The notes: a model not told the origin generated them from the letters alone. Numbered from the stretch's first letter, positions 28,128 through 37,706 are shown. The stretch: DNA of 64,000 nt from Candidatus Peregrinibacteria bacterium (GCA_016934215.1 JAFGTE010000013.1:62001-126000), one strand, 5' to 3'. Program-made: numbers and translations.

Positions 28128-29633
28128 ATGTGTGGAATACTCGGAATGATCGCCAATAGTCCCGTTGTTCAGGACCTCTATGACGGTCTGGTCGTCCTGC
28201 AGCATCGTGGTCAGGACGCGGCTGGCCTTGCCACCTACAACGGCAGCCAGATTCATATTAAGAAAGGTAATGGTCTCGTGCGGGACGTCTTCCGTACGAA
28301 GAATATGATTCGCCTGAAAGGGAATATGGGGATTGGCCACGTGCGCTATCCTACCGCCGGTTGCTATCGCGAAGAAGAAGCTCAGCCTTTTTATGTGAAC
28401 GCGCCTTTCGGCATTGTCCTTGGTCATAATGGTAATCTGACCAATTACGCAAAGCTTAAAAAAGAGGTGATCGACAAGGATATGCGCCACTTAAATACCA
28501 GTTCGGACTCAGAACTTCTTTTAAACGTACTGGCGCATGAACTGATTCAGCAGAAACCCAAAAAACACTTAACACCCGAGCAGATCTTTGGTGCCGTCAA
28601 GAAGGTTTATAAACGAGTTGAGGGTGGTTTTGCAGTCATGTCCATGATTGCTGGTCATGGCCTTCTCGCTTTTCGTGATCCTAACGGTATTCGCCCTCTG
28701 GTCATCGGCATACGAAAGGAAACAGGTAAAAAAACGGAATATATTTTTGCTTCAGAGAGTGTGGCGGTTCAGACCTTAGGTTTTCAGATTCTTCGGGATC
28801 TCGGTCCCGGGGAAGCGGTTTATATTGATCAGAAAACTCACAAATTACATAGCGAAATACTGGCCAGGGCCGAATTCACGCCCTGTATTTTTGAATTCGT
28901 TTATCTCGCCCGGCCTGACAGTCTGATTGACAGCATCAGCGTTTATAAAACTCGTATTCGTATGGGGCAAAAGCTGGCCAAACAGATACTGCAAGACAAA
29001 AAAACCCCACGTATTGATGTCGTGATTCCGATTCCGGAAACGAGTCGTCCGATTGCCCTCGCCATGTCGGAAATACTGAAAGTGAGATTCCGAGAGGGAT
29101 TTGTGAAAAATCGCTATATCGGACGCACTTTTATCATGCCGTCACAGCATCTTCGTCAGAAATCCATCCGCTATAAACTCAACCCCATTCCCCTGGAATT
29201 TAAAGGAAAAAATGTGCTTCTGGTGGACGACAGTATCGTTCGCGGAAACACCAGCCGAAAGATCGTGGAAATGGTAAGGCAGGCGGGTGCGAAAGAGGTT
29301 TATTTTGCTTCTGCGGCCCCGCCGATTGTGAATCCGGATGTATATGGCATTGATATGCCGACCCGCGGCGAACTGATTGCCAATCGCCTGACCATTCCTC
29401 AAATTGCCAAATCAATTGGAGTCGATCGGCTTTATTATCAAAAAATTGAAGATCTTCTGGAGTGTGCCCGTGCCGGAAATAAGAAGATCAAAAACTTTTG
29501 CTGGTCATCCATGGGCGGTCCATATCCTGCCGGACATATCACAGAGGCGGTGTTACAGCGTGTCGAAAAAGAACGTTTTGCTTACCAGACTTCTGCCGGT
29601 TCGACAGATGATGATCAGATGCCACTTTTATAA
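28128..29633 (+). CDS. purF: Amidophosphoribosyltransferase
   Basis: Nucleophile 'MCGILGMI', 'LQHRGQDAAGLATY', 'KNVLLVDDSIVRGNTSRKIVEMVRQAGAKEVY'. Confidence 0.97.
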   Translation: MCGILGMIANSPVVQDLYDGLVVLQHRGQDAAGLATYNGSQIHIKKGNGLVRDVFRTKNMIRLKGNMGIGHVRYPTAGCYREEEAQPFYVNAPFGIVLGHNGNLTNYAKLKKEVIDKDMRHLNTSSDSELLLNVLAHELIQQKPKKHLTPEQIFGAVKKVYKRVEGGFAVMSMIAGHGLLAFRDPNGIRPLVIGIRKETGKKTEYIFASESVAVQTLGFQILRDLGPGEAVYIDQKTHKLHSEILARAEFTPCIFEFVYLARPDSLIDSISVYKTRIRMGQKLAKQILQDKKTPRIDVVIPIPETSRPIALAMSEILKVRFREGFVKNRYIGRTFIMPSQHLRQKSIRYKLNPIPLEFKGKNVLLVDDSIVRGNTSRKIVEMVRQAGAKEVYFASAAPPIVNPDVYGIDMPTRGELIANRLTIPQIAKSIGVDRLYYQKIEDLLECARAGNKKIKNFCWSSMGGPYPAGHITEAVLQRVEKERFAYQTSAGSTDDDQMPLL

Positions 29634-29667
29634 GGACTAAGTATTAAGTAATAAGTATTAAGTACAA
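29633..29667. repeat. Heptanucleotide repeat AGGACTA-AGTATTA-AGTAATA-AGTATTA-AGTACAA between purF and purD
   Basis: Direct reading; fills the purF stop to purD start gap. Confidence 0.85.
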
Positions 29668-29668
29668 T

Positions 29669-30973
29669 ATGAAGATTTTGCTTGTCGGGAACGGAGCACG
29701 TGAACATATTATGGCTGAAAAAATCGCTCAATCACCCCAGTGTGAGGAACTTTTTGTTTTTGCCAGCGCGGTCAATCCGGGCATTAAAGCCTTAGCGGCT
29801 GCGTATCAGGTGGGTGATATTAATTGCGGAGGTTCCATTCGTTCTTTTGCTGAAGTTAATAAACCGGATATAGCGGTAATCGGTCCGGAAAATCCGATTG
29901 CGGCAGGGGTGGTGGATGAACTTGAAGCGGCTGGCATTCCTTGCGCTTCTCCCACCAAAAAACTGGGGCAGCTGGAAAGCTCTAAGGCATTCACCCGTGC
30001 CCTGCTTGAAAAATATCATATCCCCGGCAATCCTTATTTCCGCACTTTTGAATCCGATGAAGGCATGCTGGAATATGCTCAGAGTCTGGGGCAGTTTGTG
30101 GTCAAAGCCGACGGCCTGCATGGCGGAAAAGGTGTGCTCGTGCAGGGAGACCATTTTGAAACCGCTGAGGAAGGCATAGAGGCGGCCAAAAAGTTTATTG
30201 AGTCTGACGGCTATGTAGTGATCGAAGAGAAATTTATCGGGCAGGAATTCAGTCTGATGAGTTTTGTGGATGGCGAGCACGTCATAGATATGCCGCCCAT
30301 CCAGGACCACAAACGGGCTTTTGTCGGTGATACCGGCCCCAATACGGGGGGAATGGGGTCTTATAACTTTCCCGGCAATCTTCCTTTCCTGACTCGTCAG
30401 GACCTGGAAGACGCTCATGAGATCACTGTAAGAACGGCCGCTGCCCTGAAGCAGGAACTGGAAGTGCCTTACAAAGGGATCATGTACGGAGGCTTTATTG
30501 CCGTTAAAAATGGTGTCCGCCTGATTGAGTATAATGCCCGTCTCGGTGATCCGGAAGCGATGAACGCCCTCAGCCTGCTGGAAACTGATTATGTGGATAT
30601 ACTTAAGGCTACCATTGATGGCACGCTGGATCAGCTTAAGATTAAGTTTTCCAGAAAAGCAACGGTCTGCAAATATGTGGTACCCGAAGGCTATCCGACC
30701 AATCCAAAAAAGAATAAAAAGATAGAAATCGGAGAGCTTCCTGAAAATATTGAATATTATCTGGCTTCGGTGGATCAGCGGGAAGACGGTATGTACATGC
30801 TGGGTTCCCGCGCCGTTGCTTTTGTGGGCATTGCAGACAGCACCGAAGAAGCTGAGGCTATTGCTCAGAAAGGCGTAGAGGCGGTCAAGGGCCCCGTCTT
30901 TTTCCGTGAAGATATCGGCACCAAAGAACTCATTCAGAAACGCATCGATATGATGGATGAATTGCGGGGGTAG
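29669..30973 (+). CDS. purD: Phosphoribosylamine-glycine ligase
   Basis: 'MKILLVGNGAREHIMAEKIAQSP', 'VVKADGLHGGKGVLV', 'HKRAFVGDTGPNTGGMGSY', 'YNARLGDPEAMNAL'. Confidence 0.96.
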   Translation: MKILLVGNGAREHIMAEKIAQSPQCEELFVFASAVNPGIKALAAAYQVGDINCGGSIRSFAEVNKPDIAVIGPENPIAAGVVDELEAAGIPCASPTKKLGQLESSKAFTRALLEKYHIPGNPYFRTFESDEGMLEYAQSLGQFVVKADGLHGGKGVLVQGDHFETAEEGIEAAKKFIESDGYVVIEEKFIGQEFSLMSFVDGEHVIDMPPIQDHKRAFVGDTGPNTGGMGSYNFPGNLPFLTRQDLEDAHEITVRTAAALKQELEVPYKGIMYGGFIAVKNGVRLIEYNARLGDPEAMNALSLLETDYVDILKATIDGTLDQLKIKFSRKATVCKYVVPEGYPTNPKKNKKIEIGELPENIEYYLASVDQREDGMYMLGSRAVAFVGIADSTEEAEAIAQKGVEAVKGPVFFREDIGTKELIQKRIDMMDELRG

Positions 30974-30999
30974 GCATATCTATTTTTGACGATATTGCC

Positions 31000-31044
31000 C
31001 CAGCAATGCTGGAACATTGTTCCAACAATACTCCAACAATGTTG
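31000..31044. repeat. Tandem palindromic block with 11-nt period (CCAGCAATGCT GGAACATTGTT CCAACAATACT CCAACAATGTT G)
   Basis: Direct reading; includes palindromes CCAGCAATGCTGG, GGAACATTGTTCC and CAACAATGTTG (central-base mismatch). Confidence 0.8.
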
Positions 31045-31136
31045 TACTTTTTGATATGGGTGGGGGTCCGCCTTTCTGATCTTGTCAATAAGTCCTAAAA
31101 AATGTAATAATCAGACGAAAACTAACATAAAAAAAT

Positions 31137-31430
31137 ATGCCTGATTATTACTATGGTTTTCTGATCATTCTTGGACTTCTTATTGTCCTCGCAGCTTTAG
31201 TGGCCAAAAGGCGTTCTTCAAAGATCGATCACCTGCCCCCCGAGCATCGTGCCAAAGAAAATGAACTTTATGAGGCGTTTGGACTAGAAAAACCACACGA
31301 GAAAAAACCGCCAGCCGGTCACGAAGAAAAGGGGAAGGAAATTAAAACGGCTTTTGAATCCGGAAAGGTCACGAAAAAGGAAAAAGGGGGCAGAAAAAAA
31401 GGAAAAAGAGGAAGAAAGGGCAAACTGTAA
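31137..31430 (+). CDS. Small single-TM protein with Lys/Gly-rich basic tail
   Basis: 'MPDYYYGFLIILGLLIVLAALVAKRRS...GGRKKGKRGRKGKL'. Confidence 0.55.
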   Translation: MPDYYYGFLIILGLLIVLAALVAKRRSSKIDHLPPEHRAKENELYEAFGLEKPHEKKPPAGHEEKGKEIKTAFESGKVTKKEKGGRKKGKRGRKGKL

Positions 31431-31433
31431 GTT

Positions 31434-31730
31434 TTATACTATTCTTACTTCAATTCTGGGGTCGACTTTCTCCCGCAGGGTATTTTGAATAAAGACCAGG
31501 GTTCCTGATTCTGCAATGGGGCAGTTCCCACAGGCGCCGTAGTAACGAATCAACACATTTGTGCCTTCAATATCCATGATCTCCATGCCCCCTCCGTCCA
31601 TTTCAAGGGCCGGATAGACTTGTTCAGACAGCGCTTCATTGATTAAGAGCACCTGATCATCTATTTTCAGATCCAGAAAATCCCGCTTGTCCCTTTTTTT
31701 TGTTATTTTCCTAGTCATTCTGTACTTCAT
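31434..31730 (-). CDS. NifU C-terminal (Nfu) domain Fe-S scaffold-like protein
   Basis: 'VYPALEMDGGGMEIMDIEGTNVLIRYYGACGNCPIAESGTLVFIQNTLREKV', CxxC motif. Confidence 0.85.
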   Translation of the reverse strand: MKYRMTRKITKKRDKRDFLDLKIDDQVLLINEALSEQVYPALEMDGGGMEIMDIEGTNVLIRYYGACGNCPIAESGTLVFIQNTLREKVDPRIEVRIV

Positions 31731-32577
31731 TTAATAAAAGTCCCAACTGTAATTTGGATTCTTTGCGTTTAATAAGATAACTGAGGAAGTAATAACCGCC
31801 AAAAAAATATAACAAAATGGTGCCGGCAATTAAAACAGGACTCAGATTGATGGTCGAAGAAAGCACAAAGTCATAAATGGCATGCAACAGCATCGCCAGT
31901 ACCAGGCCAATCGTGATCATTTCATTTTGGTACAAATGGGATTTTTTCATGTGCAGCAGATTCTTGAAGAAAATAAGCATAGGGTGCCGTTTTTTCTGAA
32001 CATGCTCTAAGCGTAAAATCGGAGAGGCAAAATAAGCATGTCCAAAAAAATAACCCAGCACTCCTGAACACAGCATATGCACCATAGTGACAATGGTGAC
32101 CCGCGAAACAGCCAGCATGGCAAAAGTCTGTATATTCATCGTGCCCCACTGGCTATTGAAATAAATCATATTTTCGTAAAACGAAAAGCCCAGGGCGCTG
32201 ACAATGGCCAGCGTGATCACATCATCGATGGAACGGAAGAAGCTTTTGTTGATCAGTTTCATGACTCCGAACTTAAAAAACTCTTCCATAGCTCCTATTC
32301 CCATAAAGGTCACAAAGGCGGCCAGTACCGTGCTGATGAAAATGGAACTGATGTTGCTCCGAAAATCAACGAGCGTTATTTTGGCAAAGATTAAATTAAT
32401 ACTGGTATCCCAATACCCTTTGTAAAGCAGAATCAGCTGAGCGGCAAAAATCCCCCCCGTAAATGTCAGAAGCACCAGCCATTTGTTTTCTTTGTGCTTT
32501 TTCATAAAGAGGGCCGCCCAGATCAGGGCGGGAATAATCGCAATCAGGAAGGTGATGGAATATTTTGGATCGAACAT
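31711..32577 (-). CDS. PrsW-family intramembrane metalloprotease
   Basis: Multi-TM; 'GAMEEFFKF' (EExxK-like), 'GFSFYENMIYF', 'HMLCSGVLGYFFGHAYF', 'HAIYDF'. Confidence 0.82.
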   Translation of the reverse strand: MFDPKYSITFLIAIIPALIWAALFMKKHKENKWLVLLTFTGGIFAAQLILLYKGYWDTSINLIFAKITLVDFRSNISSIFISTVLAAFVTFMGIGAMEEFFKFGVMKLINKSFFRSIDDVITLAIVSALGFSFYENMIYFNSQWGTMNIQTFAMLAVSRVTIVTMVHMLCSGVLGYFFGHAYFASPILRLEHVQKKRHPMLIFFKNLLHMKKSHLYQNEMITIGLVLAMLLHAIYDFVLSSTINLSPVLIAGTILLYFFGGYYFLSYLIKRKESKLQLGLLLNEVQND

Positions 32578-32580
32578 AAT

Positions 32581-34038
32581 TTAAATGATTTCTTTGGCCA
32601 TGTAGTGGGCTCCCAGACTTTGGGGACGGGCCTGACAGGCTTCAATAATCTTATAGGCGACCAGCTGACGGTGCTGCACCCGGTAATCGCGGGCAGGAAT
32701 GGTAATGATTTCTTTTTTAGCCTTTGCCAGCCCCTCAGCAGTGCGCACAATTCCTACGTTTTCCCACATGATCTGACCGATCCGTTTCCCGTAAGCCTTC
32801 ACCTGATTGATATCCTCAATCACAACGGCGGGTGACTCCAGGGAATCGATGTTAACATTTTTCCTGGCATCCATTAAGACACTTTTTTCCAGGGTTTCAG
32901 AAATAGCTTTAGAAAAGACGATCGCTTCGAGCAAAGAATTGCTGGCTAATCGGTTTGCTCCATGTACGCCCGTACAGGCCACTTCACCGACTGCATAAAG
33001 GCCTGGCAGCTGCGTGGCGCCGTGTAAGTCGGTAGGCACCCCCCCACAGGCGTAGTGAGCCACCGGCGTAATGGGAATCAGATCTTTTGTAAGATCTAAA
33101 TCGTGTTCCTTCAAAGTCTTTTGGATATTGGGGAATTTACTGCGTACTTTACCGGGGTCGATATGACGCATATCCAGATAAACAGGACCTGTCAGTTCTT
33201 CCACATAAACAGCCCGTGAAACCAAGTCGCGGGGTGCTAATTCAGCACGCGGATCAAATTTTTTCAAAAAACGTTCGCCCCGGCTGTTCACGATTTTGGC
33301 CCCCATCCCCCGAAGGACTTCTGAAAGCAAAAAATGACGGCCATTGCTGGAAACCGCCAGAGCTGTCGGATGAAACTGAATAAATTCAATATCTTGCAGT
33401 TCCAAACCTGCATTGACTGCCAAAGCTAAGCCATCTCCCCCTGAACCGAGTGTATTGGTCGTCCGGCCGAAAAGCTGCCCCAGACCGCCGGTTGCCAAAA
33501 TCGTATTTTTGGCAGCCACCTTCTCCATTTTCTCTTCCTCTTCGTTTCTGATAAAGGCCCCCTTGCACTCCCCCTCATCCACGATGAGTTCCACGGCTTC
33601 CGTTTTTTCCAAAAAAGAAATATTTTTCTTTTTCTGGGTGGCTTTGATAAGCACTTCCAGAATATCCCGGCCGGTGAAATCCGAACTACGCCAGACCCGG
33701 GCTTTAGAATGCCCCCCCTCGAGCATGGGTTCTTTTTCTATTTTGAGGTCAATTGATTTTAGAAATTTAATGGCTTTAGGGGCTCCGAAAACGATCTGCC
33801 GTACCGCTGCTTCTTTGCAATGGCCTGCGCCGGTCCTGAGTGTATCTTCAATATGGCTTTCGAAATTATCGTCTTTGGCCAATACTCCTGCAATTCCCCC
33901 CTGAGCCCAGTAAGTATTCGTATTCCGGACTTCCCCCTTGGTCAGAACTAAAACGCTGCCCAATTCACTTAAAAAATAAGCCGTCGCCAGACCCGCTATT
34001 CCTGATCCGATGATGAGGTAGTCTGTTTGTTTTGTCAT
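32581..34038 (-). CDS. nadB: L-aspartate oxidase
   Basis: 'DYLIIGSGIAGLATAYFLSELG', 'TYWAQGGIAGVL', 'HPTAL', 'VAHYACGGVPTDLHGATQLPGLYAVGEVACTGVHGANRLASNSLLEAIVF'. Confidence 0.95.
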   Translation of the reverse strand: MTKQTDYLIIGSGIAGLATAYFLSELGSVLVLTKGEVRNTNTYWAQGGIAGVLAKDDNFESHIEDTLRTGAGHCKEAAVRQIVFGAPKAIKFLKSIDLKIEKEPMLEGGHSKARVWRSSDFTGRDILEVLIKATQKKKNISFLEKTEAVELIVDEGECKGAFIRNEEEEKMEKVAAKNTILATGGLGQLFGRTTNTLGSGGDGLALAVNAGLELQDIEFIQFHPTALAVSSNGRHFLLSEVLRGMGAKIVNSRGERFLKKFDPRAELAPRDLVSRAVYVEELTGPVYLDMRHIDPGKVRSKFPNIQKTLKEHDLDLTKDLIPITPVAHYACGGVPTDLHGATQLPGLYAVGEVACTGVHGANRLASNSLLEAIVFSKAISETLEKSVLMDARKNVNIDSLESPAVVIEDINQVKAYGKRIGQIMWENVGIVRTAEGLAKAKKEIITIPARDYRVQHRQLVAYKIIEACQARPQSLGAHYMAKEII

Positions 34039-34153
34039 GTGTTTTGTTGCGCCTATTATAAGACAATCTGAAGATTCAAGCTAGGTGTAGGCATATCTCT
34101 TTTGATTGGGATTCCGCCTGATGCTGTTAGGAAAATTCAGAAGAAAGCTCGTA

Positions 34154-35104
34154 TTACGATTGAAAGTGAGTGGCCGCGGCTATCATAGCGGCATTGTCTG
34201 TACAAAAAATTTGTTCAACTGGCCAGTATACCGGAAGTTTATCAGGGAGTTTTTCGCGAGCCATTTTCCGAAGCAGCTGATTAGCGGAAACTCCCCCGGC
34301 CAGATGCACTTCTTTGACTTCATGTTCCTGCACGGCCAGAACCAGTTTGTCGATCAGCGTCCCGATGACCGCCTGCTGGAAACTTGCGCAAAGATCTGCA
34401 ATGGTCTGGTCGTCCGTTTTTTTTAAGTTTTCAACTTCACGACGCACAGCTGATTTAAGTCCGGAAAAGGAAAAATTATATTTATTTTCTTTGTCGAGCA
34501 TCGGCCGAGGAAAAGAAAAACGGGTCGGATTGCCTTTTTCGGCCATTTTTGAAACAGCGGGGCCGCCTGGGTATCCTAAACCAAGCAGGCGAGCGACTTT
34601 ATCAAAAGCCTCTCCCGCCGCATCGTCCAGCGTCTCCCCCAGACGTTCAAACTGGTGATGCCCTTTCATCAGCATCAGTTCATTGTGTCCGCCCGATACG
34701 GTGAGCACCAGCAAAGGAAATTGAGGCGGATGTTTCCGTTCTAAAAAATTGGCGTACACATGACCCACGATATGATCGACCTCCATCAGGGGTTTTTGAT
34801 GAATGTAAGCGATGGTCTGAGCGGTATTGATGCCAACTAAAAGTGAAGCAATGAGACCGGGATTGGTGGTGATCGCGATAGCATCGATATCTTTCCATTC
34901 CAAACCGGCATCTGCCAGCGCCTTATCGATGACCGGAGAAATCTGTCTTAAATGCTCACGGGCAGCGACTTCGGGCACGACCCCACCGGTCGCCTGATGC
35001 ATATCGACGGAAGAAGCAATAACATTACTGAGCACCTTCACGCCGTCTTCCACCACGGCGGCTGCCGTTTCATCACAGGATGTTTCGATTCCAAAAATCT
35101 TCAT
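34154..35104 (-). CDS. tsaD: tRNA N6-adenosine threonylcarbamoyltransferase TsaD
   Basis: 'MKIFGIETSCDETAAAVVEDG' (true start ~35104; upstream ORF extension overlaps lgt), 'VVPEVAAREHLRQI', 'VDHIVGHVYANFL', 'HLAGGVSANQLLR'. Confidence 0.95.
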   Translation of the reverse strand: MKIFGIETSCDETAAAVVEDGVKVLSNVIASSVDMHQATGGVVPEVAAREHLRQISPVIDKALADAGLEWKDIDAIAITTNPGLIASLLVGINTAQTIAYIHQKPLMEVDHIVGHVYANFLERKHPPQFPLLVLTVSGGHNELMLMKGHHQFERLGETLDDAAGEAFDKVARLLGLGYPGGPAVSKMAEKGNPTRFSFPRPMLDKENKYNFSFSGLKSAVRREVENLKKTDDQTIADLCASFQQAVIGTLIDKLVLAVQEHEVKEVHLAGGVSANQLLRKMAREKLPDKLPVYWPVEQIFCTDNAAMIAAATHFQS

Positions 35105-35134
35105 GCGCCCATTGTAGCATGGTAAGATAAGCTT

Positions 35135-35908
35135 ATGATGGATCCTATCGCCTTTGAAATCGGGCCGCTGGCCGTTCGCTGGTACGGCATTGCTTACGCA
35201 CTCAGCCTGCTGATAACTATCGGTATTCTGATTCTGCTTAATAAAAAACGGCCGGTTTTTAAAAACAATACGCAGATCTTTGATTTCCTGTTCTGGATTT
35301 TTCTGATCGGCGTGCTCATTGGCGGACGGCTTGGTTATGTGCTTTTTTATAACCTGCCTTATTATCTGGAAAATCCGGGCAAAGTCATTGCGCTTTGGGA
35401 AGGGGGTATGTCCTTTCATGGCGGACTGATCGGATCGGTCCTGGTCGCTTACTATCTGGCTAAAAAGAATCGTCTTGACCTGCTTAAAATGACCGATGTG
35501 CTAGCGGTGCCCGGCGGCCTTGTGACAGCCCTTCCACGTATTGCTAATTTCATTAACCGGGAACTTTTCGGGCGTATTATTGAGAACGAAAGCTGGAAAT
35601 GGCTGGGGGTGGATTTTGGTGACGGAGCGCTCCGCTATCCTTCTCAGCTTTTTCAGTCTGCCGGGGCTGTTCTTCTTTTTCTGATTCTGCTCTTTATTTA
35701 TAGAAGTAAGCCCAGGAAAGGTGTCACTACAGCCTGTTACTTTATATTTTATGGTTTGATCCGTTTTATAATTGAATTCTGGCGGCAACCTGATATACAG
35801 ATCGGATTTTTATTCAAATATTTTACGCTGGGGCAGATTCTGAGTCTGGCGATGATTATATTAGGTGTCATTGGCTTACGGTGGCTAAAGAAGCCCAAAA
35901 TTACTTGA
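35135..35908 (+). CDS. lgt: Prolipoprotein diacylglyceryl transferase
   Basis: 'VRWYGIAYALS', 'GGRLGYVLFYNL', 'WEGGMSFHGGLIGSVL', 'RIANFINRELFGR', 'LIRFIIEFWRQPD', multi-TM. Confidence 0.94.
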   Translation: MMDPIAFEIGPLAVRWYGIAYALSLLITIGILILLNKKRPVFKNNTQIFDFLFWIFLIGVLIGGRLGYVLFYNLPYYLENPGKVIALWEGGMSFHGGLIGSVLVAYYLAKKNRLDLLKMTDVLAVPGGLVTALPRIANFINRELFGRIIENESWKWLGVDFGDGALRYPSQLFQSAGAVLLFLILLFIYRSKPRKGVTTACYFIFYGLIRFIIEFWRQPDIQIGFLFKYFTLGQILSLAMIILGVIGLRWLKKPKIT

Positions 35909-36021
35909 CAATAGTTAAACTTAATGTTATTAATTATAGCCACGGTCTTCGCTGACCCTGGCTCGAAACCCAGTTTCTGAGCGGGTCGGGAGGCCGACCT
36001 GCTCATTCAAAAGGAAAAGTT

Positions 36022-36558
36022 ATGCGATGGAGAAGCTACATCCCCATCTTTTTGATGCCCGCGCTTTTAGGCTGGATGCCTAAGCTTGATCTGGGCGATG
36101 ACTTGGAGAACATCCTTTCATCCCACCCACCGTGGCAGGCTGCAAGCGCCCCCCCTGCCCCGCTCCAAGAGCAAGAGGAAACTTCGACAGAGGAAGATGC
36201 AGACAAGATCGATGAGACTGACTGTTTCTACTCTGGCGTCATCCTGCTTGGCAAGGGCACCCCCCCACCGAGCATTATCCTCGAACACATGTGCGAGAAG
36301 GTTCTGGAGGATGGCTCTACGACAAACTTCGAAGGGCAACACCGCGAAGTGAAGCGTGACAAGCGGGGGCGGTACGCCATCCCCTTCAGGAACGCCTACC
36401 TCAAGATGAGGAGTGGGCAACCTGTTGTCGTGTTCCTTCACCGGGGAAAGTGGGTAATCAAACCTCTGAAGCATCAGGAGGGTCGACTGTACGATCTCAA
36501 TGTTGTTCTACGGAAGTTTGACCTTACCCCCATCCTCGACGACTCGTGGGCACCATGA
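36022..36558 (+). CDS. Hypothetical secreted/anchored protein in a compositionally distinct cassette
   Basis: 178 aa, N-terminal hydrophobic segment; clear SD (aaggaaaag) before ATG; GC-richer than neighbours; strong terminator downstream. Confidence 0.65.
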   Translation: MRWRSYIPIFLMPALLGWMPKLDLGDDLENILSSHPPWQAASAPPAPLQEQEETSTEEDADKIDETDCFYSGVILLGKGTPPPSIILEHMCEKVLEDGSTTNFEGQHREVKRDKRGRYAIPFRNAYLKMRSGQPVVVFLHRGKWVIKPLKHQEGRLYDLNVVLRKFDLTPILDDSWAP

Positions 36559-36577
36559 AGCCCAATGAGCAGGATCA

Positions 36578-36621
36578 CCTCCCTCACCAACCGCCGCCAG
36601 GCGACCGGTGAGGGAGGTTTT
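36578..36621 (+). terminator. Strong intrinsic terminator (CCTCCCTCACC...GGTGAGGGAGG TTTT)
   Basis: 11-bp perfect stem followed by T-run. Confidence 0.9.
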
Positions 36622-36714
36622 CCGAAAACGATAAATAGATAGTTGATTTTTGTTTTTAAATATGATATAATGAAACATAAAAATAAAAAATTATCATATA
36701 ATTAAAACAAAAAA

Positions 36715-37686
36715 ATGGAATTACTACATTTATTCAGACAATTCGAATGTGACCGAAACGTCTATGTGGGCGAATCTGCCCCAAAAAGACAGGAGGCAAA
36801 AAAAACCTCTGAAGCAGTGTCGGAACCAAGCTACGAGCAAATGGAAAAAGACGCAAAACGTCATATTGCAGTCGCTGAAGGAATTCTTAAAGACGTTGAG
36901 GATTTTTCGGGATTTAAAATTGACCGAAAAGATCCAGAAAAAGTGTACCCGGAACTAAGAAAGAAACCAAACTTACAACTTGCGATATCAAGAATCGTTC
37001 AAAATATAGTAGATCTTCAGCAAGCTATAAGAAAACGAGATGTGTCTTTGGTAAAACTGGGAATGTCATCCAATACACTGAGGACCTATGGGCCTGAGTA
37101 CTATCACCCAAAGTATGGTGTTACTTCTCCTGGCGATCCGCTGTTTGCTGTCTGGGCGCCTACAAAAGAATCCTATTCTTATGCTAAAAAAGGAAAGAAA
37201 AAGGAAAAACGCGAATCTCAGGAGTTGTCACCAGAGGTACAAATTGCTATTTTGGCAGAACGTTATCATGAACTGAATCCTAAGAACAGAAGGTACCTTA
37301 CCAGTAAAGGAGTTCCGGAGAATGAACTTAAAGATAATGACACAGAAGGCAAAAAAGAAATTGAAATCGCTAAGAATAAAGACAGGCGGGAACGCAGTGC
37401 CATATCACGTGATATTTTGGCTTTAGTCAGAAGGGTTAAACCAATCAAGGCCGGAGATACTGAAGTTTATGCTAATGTGGCTATTCAAAGATCAGAAAAC
37501 GGTGAAAATTATATGCTTGTTATCAGAGATCCTAGCCTTCCGAATGTTTGGGATGTGGCTTATATTGGAAAAGCCGATGTAAGAAATGCTAAAAGAGAAG
37601 CCGGAAAAAAGGTGGCACCAGACGTTGCCGCAAATTATGCATCTTACAAGCTTGACGAAACAGAAGTCGCCTCAAAAACTGCTTAA
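36715..37686 (+). CDS. Hypothetical protein (323 aa)
   Basis: Uninterrupted ORF, promoter-like 'tatgatataatg' upstream at ~36660. Confidence 0.7.
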   Translation: MELLHLFRQFECDRNVYVGESAPKRQEAKKTSEAVSEPSYEQMEKDAKRHIAVAEGILKDVEDFSGFKIDRKDPEKVYPELRKKPNLQLAISRIVQNIVDLQQAIRKRDVSLVKLGMSSNTLRTYGPEYYHPKYGVTSPGDPLFAVWAPTKESYSYAKKGKKKEKRESQELSPEVQIAILAERYHELNPKNRRYLTSKGVPENELKDNDTEGKKEIEIAKNKDRRERSAISRDILALVRRVKPIKAGDTEVYANVAIQRSENGENYMLVIRDPSLPNVWDVAYIGKADVRNAKREAGKKVAPDVAANYASYKLDETEVASKTA

Positions 37687-37706
37687 AAAAAGAATCAATT
37701 GCTACT

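Noticed and set aside
34154-35419. Long tsaD ORF start at 35419
   Set aside because: The extension overlaps lgt on the opposite strand; canonical TsaD N-terminus MKIFGIETSCDE begins at 35104.
35935-36005. Hairpin-rich segment resembling a tRNA (ggctcgaaacc)
   Set aside because: No acceptor stem, T-loop or anticodon arm; read as structured 5'UTR of the cassette gene.
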